64,000 nt of DNA from Brachionus plicatilis. Its lineage: Eukaryota > Rotifera > Eurotatoria > Ploima > Brachionidae. Position numbers and translations under genes: made by a program. Below are positions 40,038-50,600 of this stretch, piece after piece. Positions within the stretch are counted from its first letter, which is position 1; each line of letters opens with the position of its first letter. The stretch spans positions 925,322 through 989,321 of the forward strand of contig QEOQ01000141.1 in the NCBI GenBank assembly GCA_010279815.1, given 5' to 3'. A model generated the notes under the pieces. The model was not told the DNA's origin and made no database searches. It worked only from the letters and a program-made list of their open reading frames with translations.

Positions 40038-41090
40038 TTAAAGATCAAAATATCTTCTTAGATTTCGCTCATATTTTTGAGCCCGCTCATTTTCTTTGAT
40101 TGTGTCTTTAAGAGTTTTCGCTTTTCTAAGCATACTCGAATCATTTTTACTGCTCTTAAGCTTAATGTTGACCAAAGGACGAGTGTAAGTTTTGGTGTTT
40201 TTTTCAACACCGATACCTAGGCGATCTAATTTTTGGCGTGCTTTAATCGGTACAGTTCTTCCTTGTTCTTTAGAACCAAGACCTCGTTCATTCCAACCCG
40301 ATTTTATCATTAATTGGTATCCTATATTGTTACTTCTCAGATGATAATTGGTGAGTATCCTTTGGTTTTTTTCCAAGTCACAAGCATTTTCATTTATTAA
40401 ATGAACAATTGAAGTTTTGTGCTCTCTGTGACTTGTATCTTGTAGATTAAAATTTTTACCGCAGCTTTCACAAAAAAATTGGCTATCTCCATCAAATTCA
40501 GGTTCATTAATGATTGGCAAATCCGAAGTTTTTTTTTCGAATTTTTCTTTCGCTTTATTGATTAATTCAATGGCTCCAGTATTTTTTACTTTTTGGCTTA
40601 GAGACTCAGCAGTGCTTCCAGATAGGTCTTGGTCAGTTAAAAGCTGATCTAAAATATTTTTGTCTTTGATATTTTCAAGTATAAAAGACAGAATTTGGTT
40701 ACAAAATGAAACAATTGATATCATAATACAGTTCCATTTGAAAGGGTCTCGGCATAAAATGTCACCACTTTTTGAAATATATTTAGCCACTGTTTCTAGA
40801 TCACTATTTTGACAAGCTTTTAAAAATTGGCTAGGGTCTATTTTTTTGTCATCACTTTTAGTTATTTCGATAATTTCGTCAGAATTCTCTTTTTCAATGC
40901 ATTGCTTATCAAGTACTTCATTTTGATCTTCTGTCCGAATCAAATCTTGGTAAAAATCGCGGATAGAATCGCCAATTGCTGCTTTGCAGTCGTTTTTGTC
41001 AGCAGACTTTTGAAAGTTTATAAATTTGTAGTTAAGTCTAAATAAGTTGTGATTACTAGTCGAATTTGTTTGATCAGAGTCATTTGCCAT
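40038..41090 (-). CDS. GPANK1: G-patch and ankyrin-repeat protein, GPANK1-like
   Basis: One intronless frame of 350 residues. Order: an acidic N-terminus; two weak ankyrin-like helices at about 88-175 (FLKACQNSDLETVAKYI, DPFKWNCIMISI); a zinc-finger-like segment FFCESCGKNFNL..HREHKTSIVH at about 205-231; then a G-patch at about 256-294 (NIGYQLMIKSGWNERGLGSK, GRTVPIKARQKLDRLGIG); and a basic tail. This ankyrin, zinc finger, G-patch order is that of GPANK1 (BAT4). G-patch proteins often activate DEAH RNA helicases; the exact role of GPANK1 is unclear. It is divergent from DENND4, with 567 bp between start codons. On the minus strand an acceptor-like CATAAG lies just before the ATG. Confidence 0.88.
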   Translation of the reverse strand: MANDSDQTNSTSNHNLFRLNYKFINFQKSADKNDCKAAIGDSIRDFYQDLIRTEDQNEVLDKQCIEKENSDEIIEITKSDDKKIDPSQFLKACQNSDLETVAKYISKSGDILCRDPFKWNCIMISIVSFCNQILSFILENIKDKNILDQLLTDQDLSGSTAESLSQKVKNTGAIELINKAKEKFEKKTSDLPIINEPEFDGDSQFFCESCGKNFNLQDTSHREHKTSIVHLINENACDLEKNQRILTNYHLRSNNIGYQLMIKSGWNERGLGSKEQGRTVPIKARQKLDRLGIGVEKNTKTYTRPLVNIKLKSSKNDSSMLRKAKTLKDTIKENERAQKYERNLRRYFDL

Positions 41091-41657
41091 TTCTTATGAT
41101 AAGTAAAAAAATATTTTCAAAGTCATATGATTTCGTATTAAGACTAATATTTATACTTAAATAAAACTACAGATTTCTATTTCAAAATTAATTAAACTTT
41201 AAGATCAGACTCTAATAATTGTTCTTTTATTTTTGAAGCTATTGCTGTTTGTGCATTTTAAAATTTAAATCAAAAAAATAATACTTTAGGTAAAAATTAG
41301 AAAATATTCGATAATTTTCACCTTAAGGAATTAGTTAATTTTTATTATGAATCAATGAGTTGAACTTCTGTATGAAGATTTGAACATCGATTGACAATCA
41401 AGCAAAATAAGTAAATATTTTCTGAAAAAAAAAAAATTATTAATTCAAACACAAAATAGAAGTTAATTTTATTTTAAATTATGTTGGAGAAGATGTTAAA
41501 AAATATCAATATATATGAATATTTAAATAACATAGTCGCACAAAAACTCAAGGAAAAAATCTAAAATAATTGTCTTTTTTTTATTGTTAAAAAAATAAAT
41601 AAATTAATTTTTATATTAGTAGATTTTTATTTAGTTATGAACAAGAGATAGAATAAA
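41091..41657. promoter_or_regulatory. Divergent 5' region of GPANK1 and DENND4
   Basis: These 567 bp lie between opposed start codons. The sequence is A/T-rich, and no core element stands out. TTTTTATTTAG at about 41625-41635 is acceptor-like, 23 bp before the DENND4 ATG. The bidirectional promoter call rests on arrangement. Confidence 0.4.
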
Positions 41658-44600
41658 ATGAGCAACTTAAACTTGAATTCAATGTCTAATGACAATAAAA
41701 GAATATTTGATTATTTTATTGTGACTGGTTTGCCTCCGAAGTTAACTGCAAAGTCTGGTGTAGATTCGGACCAAGTGCTCGAAAAGGATCAGCATAGAAA
41801 ACTGTTATTGAAAAATATAGAAATGGACCTTTATCATGCCAATAATCAAAAAAAAGACCCGATTGTAGACATTGCAATCATGAAGCGTACCCTCAACGAA
41901 GGTATACCGAACGGCTACGAATGTATTTGGAATACGCCGTCAAACTATTCGGCGAATTTGTGCTGCGAAATTGTTAAAAAAAATGAAATGTATCTTTTAA
42001 TTAGACGAGGTTACGACAAACCACCGATTGCTGATATCGGAGTTTATTATGAAGGTATCGAAACTGTCAGAGAAGGCTGTACCATTATCAAGGAAACTAT
42101 CGGAAATAATAGTGCTAATTTAAATACCAGTAGTCTAAATGCAAAACGAGTTTTTATCACTTATCGACGTCTGACTGACTTGGCTTGCAATTGTTTGGCC
42201 ATGATAGATGTCTGCGTGATTAATAAAGGCCAAGTATTTAAATTTTATCTTTTGTTAATTTTAATTTAAACTTTATTATGTTTTTTTAATCATAATTCTA
42301 TCTAATTATTAAAAGAATTAAGTTCGTTTATACATTAATTATTTAAAGCGGGAATTAAATTTTTTTTAATTTAATTAATCTTTTTAAAATAAAATATAAA
42401 AATCAAAATGGAAATAATCGGAAATTAATGAATTAATTTACATTTTGAGATTTTTGGTATTCATTTAAAAAATAAAATTGAGTTAAAAGTTTAAAAGAAT
42501 GAACAAAAATTTAAGTTAGAAGATTAAATCAAATTCAGAGTTGTTTAAAAGTCACAAGTCTCAAGTCCAAGTCCAGGCTTTAAAATTTTGAATACTGAAG
42601 AAGAAATTTATGCTAAAATTGCAACAAAATTATGATATATGGCAAATCTATTGCATTAGACAACCCAAGGGTATATAAATTTTCTGATATGAAGCCTGAT
42701 CTAGCAAATTTTAAAACAACTCTGATCAAATTGCTAAGTTTTCGATTAGTTTTTTTTTTAAATAAAAAATATTTAATTTTTTCTTGAAAAAAATTAATTT
42801 AAAATGAAAAGCACCTAAAGAAAAAAGGGTAATAAAGCACTCAATTTCTGGAAAAAATGGCTAATTAAATTTATCAAAAAATTTGTTGATTTATTAAATT
42901 TTTTTTAATGTTTATTTAAAATTAATTTATAAAAAAATAGAAAATAAATCTCCAAATTGTTTAAATTTAGATAAGCCTATATTAATGGAATATATAGGAA
43001 CTATACTACCCTGAGATAAGTACACTCTTATTTTCGAAAATCTTCAAAATATTCGCGCTGTTTAAAAGTAACTTTGACCAATTTCGGAAATCTACTGATC
43101 TCCTTTTGAAATGTAAATTTTTACCAAATCTACAATTTTTGGTTAACTACCATATCTCATGCAATAATAATATACTCTCTTTTTAAAGCGAAAAAAAATC
43201 ACATTTGACGTTGATGTTTTCTAATAGATAATTCAGAAATTTCAAATAAAATATCTTTTTTGATGACAATTTTAGATCAGCAAGGGCGCTTGCCTTTATT
43301 TTATTAAAGACATGATTTTGGAGACATTTATTTGCATGGGAATATGGTTTTATGCTCGAACAAATAATGAATGATTAGCTTATGAATAACATTTTTCAAA
43401 CTATTGTCTTGTTTCAAATATTAAAATTTGAGATTAATTACTAATTTAGGCTTAAAATTTAGATAATGTTTTAATTTTATTAATTTAGTTTTCTTTGAAG
43501 CTTATTCATCACAAATTTATTTGATCGAGTTTTTGAATAGTAACTGTGAATTTATAGTCTTTTTAAAATTTTTTACAAATTAAAATTGTCTAAAATAATA
43601 AATTAGAGCAAGATTGATCATTAATTTTTTTTCCAAGTATTAGTCCCCTTTTCTAAAAGCTATGAATTTTTCTGTTAATAATATTTATAAAACAGAAAAT
43701 TCCTAGAACTAAAATTATTTAAAAAAATCAATTTTTTAAGGGAGAAAAAGCGCCTCATACATTCAATGAAATTCCAAAAAATTTAAATGTTGGTTTTTTG
43801 GGTCCATCGATGGCATTATGTTACAAAAAGTCTTGGATACCAGCTCCTCAAATAAAATACAGCCCAAGTATTCTGTACAGGTATCCTCAAACCGACCATT
43901 CAGATCTACCATTTCCGAGTGAAATGGCATATTTTGGTTTACCAATGGGCGCGACGATCGAATCATGGCCTAAAACAAATAGTCAATCACCAAAAAATGT
44001 ATCCCTCAGTGATTTAAAGCCAGTATTTAGTACTTTCGTCTTAAATGTAAATTCAGAAGATGGATCTATAGTCGAAAAAGTATATGGTTCAGTAATCACA
44101 TTCTATGAAGACTTCGACCAGAATTGCTTAAACGAAGACCAATGCGAAATGCTCAAATTCAATAACAGCAATCAGAGTCGAACTTTGCATTCAAACAAAT
44201 CTTTAGTCATTTTATCAAGACATCCAATATTCGAAACATACAAGTCTTTTCTATTCTTCTTGTTCAACAAATACACGAAAAAAGTTAACATAAAATCGAG
44301 TGAAGATTTGATCATACCTATTGAGAGATATTTATCGTACCTTATATTTGAGGTACCGTTTCCAACAGCAAAAAAATCCAGAGTTTTAGTACATTTAACT
44401 GACTGGGACACAGATAATTTAACAGTGAATTTACCATCAGAAATAGTGTTGCCTCAATCGTAAGGATCCTAATAAAACTTTGAACTAAATTAATTAATTT
44501 GCTTTAAATGACTAGGGGAGCTTCGTTTGCAGACTTACTCTACAATCTAAAAGTAGAAAATTCAATTAACGTGTTTTTGTTTGCTATTTTGCAAAAAAAT

Positions 44601-47600
44601 TTGATGATTCACTCGCTGAGGAGATGCGTACTCACAAGTGTGGTTGAAGCCATATCAAGTGTAAGAAAAATTTATTAAAAATTAATCAGCTAATTCAAGA
44701 CAGGATTTTTATTTAAAAATGTTAAAAAAATAAAAATTTTAAGTAAAATTAGCCCTACTGACCATATAAGCGTATCTAGAAAAGAAATTTAAATTCAATT
44801 ATTACATAAAATTTGAATTATTTATCAAAGAAAATTGAAAAATTAATTTTGAATTTTTATCATCAATACAAAAATTTTAAAACCTAAAAATGACAGATTA
44901 TTTAATTACTAAAATAAAGGTTATTCATGAATATTTTTTAACATATAAAATCACTAAAAAAATTCATTATTTAGTATACTATTAAAACAAAATTATTACA
45001 AAATTTAATATTAGCACTTTTAATGTATCAATATTATTTTAAAGCCACCTAAATTTTAATGAATTGCAAAAAACAAAAATTAAAATTTTTTTTGATTAAA
45101 ATGAAAATCGATAGACCAAGATATTAAGCAGAGTTGTATAAAAGTCCCTAAAAAAGTCCAAGCCCGTCTTGGACTTTTTTTAGGATTTGCTAGATCAGGC
45201 TTTATACCAAAAAATTCATATACCTTTGATTTGTCTAATGCATACAGATTTGCCATATTTCAGAATTTTCTTCCAATTTTAGCATAAAGGTCTTCACAAT
45301 TCTTATTCAATTTTCAAAATTTAAAAAAGCCCAAATTTGGACTTGACTTGAGACTTGTGACTTTTACAACTCTGGCATTAAGTTAGTCTTTGATTAGAAC
45401 TTGAAAATTTGCAAATAGAATTTTAGAAAAAAGAGCTAAAAATTTAAACCTCTTGAAGTGATACATTTCTTGATTACAAATCTAAAAGAAAATTTAAAAT
45501 ATTTAATTTTTATTTTTAGATTATATTTCCATTTGTGTGGAGGTATTCCTACTTACCGATGTGTCCGTTAAGTCTTTGTCAATTGACCGAAGCGCCTGGA
45601 TCATTTATTATAGGTAAGATTCGATTTTTTTCTGATTTAAATTTAAATTAAATTAAATTCAGGAATGGATACACGATTTTTTGACTATTTTGATCTTCCA
45701 CATAATGTTATTTGTGTCGATTTGGATACAAACACAATTTCATGGTAATTGTTTTTTTACTTTTTTTAGAGGCTAATCAATTTTGTAACTTACTGACCAT
45801 ATTATTTAACTGATTTATTTTTGAAGATAAATTATATGATCGTAAAAAACTGTCTTTATTATTCGATCTGTAATTATTTTTTTTGATCATCGAATTTCCT
45901 CTAAAGGTTTCAAAAATGAGAAATATTTTGATCAAAATAAAGTATCTCCATTAAATATATGCAGTCGGCAAAAATTTTGGTTAAATTATCAAATATTGTA
46001 ACTATTTTGATTCAGTTTAAATTTAGCAAAATTTATTTGTTTGAGTGATCAAAACTATATAAATTATTTAACAATAAATAGAAGCTAATTTATTTAATGG
46101 TTTTAAATGAAAAATTTGAGAAAAAAATCTTAAAATTTATGATTTTATTTTGAATTTTCTGTCAAATTATTTTAATCAAAATTTCTGTTAACTCAAATTA
46201 AAATTCTGTTATTTAATTAATTTTATATAAAATTTTTAACTTACACTAAGTAAAAATATCTATTAAAATTATTTGTAAATAAAAATCAGTCGAATATTTT
46301 GGTATTTTATTTGACATTTTTTTTTCTTGGAAATTTTTCTATTTTGAATCTAAAAAATTGTTTTAAAGGACTGAAGATCGTCGTACAATAAACCCAAATA
46401 TTCTTCCAAGGAATGTAAAAAATAGCTTGAAGGACAGATTGGAGAAAATTTTGGAAGGAATTACTAAGCTTTATATTGAAAAAAATTCAATTCAAGAACC
46501 TACTAAGAATCAGGAAACAGATTTCAAAAAAAGACTACGCAACTTTGAATTATCAATTAGAGAAGCATTTCTAAAAGCTATGGCTTGTTTCCTTTCTGAT
46601 TACAAAACTTTTCTACGAACAGCTACTCGCCGTCCAGATCTCAAGGCAAAGGACCGTAACATAATCAAATATTTTGATACAGGAAAATTTTTAGAAAGCA
46701 AGCAATCGTCCGAGAAGTTATTTTACCAAGAATTGATACGAACCCAGTTGTTTTATGACTGCATTATGAATTTGTCATTTACATCCGAGTTAGACCCAGC
46801 TTTGGCTCAGTCATTCATGGTCTTTTCTGACATTTGCTCCAAAATGAACCCAAATTCTTACAGAGACGATGAAATCAAACTCATATCACTAAACAATTCA
46901 AACGATTCTCAGACTATTGTAATGCTTCCTCCGCAGTTAGATGCGGAATTTTTAAATCACCTCAATCCTATTTTAACCAACATGGACCCCAAGGATATAA
47001 TTATTAATGGCAGCGCATTTATTTATGATGATAAAGAGAATTCTTTTCCAAAGCTTAAAATTGAAGTCTATTCAAATTACAATTCAAATACAAATTCGTC
47101 TTTGGATTTAGATGCGAGTATTGGAAGCAAAAACGATCACTTGCTGATTGAAGATTTGAGGAAGAATTCCCTCAAACTATCGGACTCAAATCGAATCGAA
47201 ACACAATCAAATTCATCAAGCATTACTCAAAATTTTTCCAGAAAATCGAACAAAATGCTCAGTACTCCGATGGGCATAAGGACCAAGGCCGAAAAAATTC
47301 AAGCTCTGAAAAGAATGGAATCTAAAATTAGCTTTAAATCGACTAACAGCATTAAACAAGCTCAAAAAAACTACAACACATTAGCTAAATTTCATGCTCA
47401 TTGTTTTCTAAGCAATGCCTATGCACTCTGGTTTATCTATTTACCAGAGTATATAAAAGAGTGCGAGGATCTAAAGAAAAATGCTCTTGACTATGCATAC
47501 ATGGTTCTTACTCAAATGCAAAAGCATAATCTTAATCATCCTGATGAAGTATGTTAATCTTTATAAATAAAAAATTTAAGTTTTTTTTTTCAAATTTTTT

Positions 47601-50600
47601 GATATTATTTTTCTTACAAAAAGCTGATTTTTGCACAAATTATAGACTTTTGTAGCAGAAATTTATCTTTTCCTTCAAACTTTTAGCATAGTTTAAAAAA
47701 ATGATAATATCCAAATTTTTAATATTATCAAAGAAATAAATTTAAAAAGGGTATCATAATCTAAAAATTTTGGATAAAGAAGTAAAAATATAATTTGCAA
47801 CTATCAATTTAATCAATTTTTTATTCAAATTTTGTAAGTTATTATAATTTTGTGTTCAAATTAAAAATTAGAATTTTTTCATTCGAATATGCATTCGAAC
47901 GTAATTATCCGAATTTAGTGACATGTCACTAAATGAAATAATGACATGTCAGTAAAAAAATGAACACTGATTTTAAAAAATGTTCAATTTAAATGACGTG
48001 TCTTAAAAAAAGAATAAGTTAACTTTTGTTGAAAATACATCCCGTTTCTAATGACATTCAGATTTAAAAACTTATTTAAATTTCCATTTTTTAAAGAATT
48101 TCATAAAAGCTGAAACTATTTTTGATAATTTTAAATTTGTTCACATTTAATTACTTGTCATTAATAATGAATTTTTATTTTTTTAAAAATAATGCTCAAC
48201 TTTGTCACTAAAATAGAGTACTCTACAATACAATTTAAAACTAACTTGTTTATTCTTTTCCTCGACTTTTCCTTTCCCAACTGGAATAGTTGAAGAAGAG
48301 TCGAGGAAAAAAATGCGTACAAGTTAGTTTTAATTTTTACTGTATTTTAAAGACATGTCAATAAATTCGAATAATTACGTTATTATCCTAAAACTTTAAA
48401 TTTTAATTCAAAAATATTTAAATAATAAATCAAATACAATATTCGATTTTCATTACTAGGAAGTGTTAAGATATAGATATCATTAGATCATTAATCATTA
48501 AATGTAATCTTTGCCAAAAGTTAACCACTAATTGAAAAATACATAAATAACTTCCAAAAGTAAAGTGAAAAAATTCTACAATTTATACTTTAAGAGCCAA
48601 TAACTTGCTCTAAAAAAAATCATGCTCATTTTTTCTTTTTCTTTTCTAATCTTAAATGAAAAATGACATTCTTGAAAAATAGATTAAAAATTATTTTCGA
48701 ATTGAAAAACTAAGTCAGCTCCTTTTACAATATTAATTGTTTCTTATTTTAAAATCAATTTTGTTTATTAGATATGTTATCGTATAATGATGCAATTGTG
48801 CTTTTTGTACAAATTTCCTCTACTTGCTGTCAGAACATTTTTGCATATCAGAAAATACAAAATAGACATATCGCCCATCACATATTCATTTTATAACAAA
48901 GCCCTGATTGAAACAGATAATTGGCCCACTTTTGATCAAGACAAATGGGGAAAAATTCGCCTCATTTGGCTTGTGATCTGCAAATTCCGGCAAAATCTTA
49001 GAATAAAGTGTGAACGTGAACAAAAGACCCATGCCAAAATGCGACCAAAACAGCACAAAAGAAAAGGAAAAAAATCTTCAAAACCAACTAAAATGCGAAT
49101 CATCTCAAAAAATGACCAAAATATGCCAGCAATTCAGAATTCTGAGATAAAATTCAAACTAAGCAAGCAAAATTTAGACAACAAACCGCACAAACCAAGT
49201 GCTAAAAGTTCCACAAGCAAACATATTTCGCATTTATTATTTCTTAATTCAACTGGCTTGATTTTTAGCTTTGAACAACCAAAACAAAACAAAAAAACAA
49301 TTCGAAAATACTTGAGTATTTCGGATGATTTGGAAAAGCTAAATGTTAGTGTTAATTTTATGGATATTGCTAAAAAAAAATTCAGTCATAATCAAATGAC
49401 AGATCCATTAGGTGCACTATCAAAAGATCCTAGTGTAGAAAAAGAGATGGAACGGACAATTGAGAATGAAGATGTTAAAAAGCGACTTTTTAACTACAAA
49501 CCATTTGAAAATAAAAGTGATTTTATCTATGACAAAAAGGCTAATTTAAGCAATGATCAAAACGTAAGCTATGACAGTGATCTATATAGCGATGACTTGT
49601 ATGATGACTCAGATGAACAAGACTTTGAAGAGGACGAATCTATAGATTTCGAAGGAGACAGTGACGTTGAAGTCGACAGTGCTCGTTTTAATTTAAACAG
49701 TCGCGAAGGATCAGATAAATTGTCTCAGTTGAAAATTCCCCAAGAGTCAGAAAATGGTTCGCAAACTCCCGAGACAAAAAGGAACTCTAGTTTTTTAAAT
49801 GCTGGTCTATCTCCTTTTTTTTCGGGTTTAAAGAAAAAATTGGAAAATTCTTTGGAACTAAGCGGTTCCAGGTTAAAAACAGCTCAAAAATTTGTGACAG
49901 ATAAATCAATGGAATTTAAGGAAGCCATAATTTCTTCGTCGAATCAGAACGAAATTGCCTCTAAAGTGCGTTCGTTCAGCGCCTACAATTTTAAAACTAA
50001 ACAGTATTTAACTGATTTTGTAAAAAGTACCAGCAGTTTTTCCATAAAGCAAAATTCAGGGAATGATTATCTCACCGCTAATGGAGACGCAAATGATAGA
50101 GCTGATAGTTTAATAAGAATGCACGATTTTTTTAATCTAGATCCATTGCTAATTGATGAACATTTTGAACCAAAATGTCTAGCCTGGTGGAAAATTGATC
50201 AAAAATTAAACCATCGTTTTGATCCAAGAGCTGATGAAAGATTATTAGATGTACATATGTCAACGTGCAACTAGTAAGTTAAATTTATTAATTTTTATTT
50301 TAAATATTTTTTTTGTTTTTTTACATCGCCTACAAGGCGTTCATTGAATAAATAATAATAATAATAATAATAAGTTACAGGTTTAAATTTTTGACAAATT
50401 TATTGATCAAATATGAAGTATTCAAACATAATTCAAATAAATGGGAATTCGAGCTTTAATATAGTTAAAAATAATTATTTAATTTATAAAAAAAATTAAA
50501 AATTTATATTCATGTTCAGTTAAATTTTTTATTTGAATTTATTTGATCTTTTTTGATCCTTTTTGAATTTAATTTAATTTAAATTCTTTTTTAATTTTGA

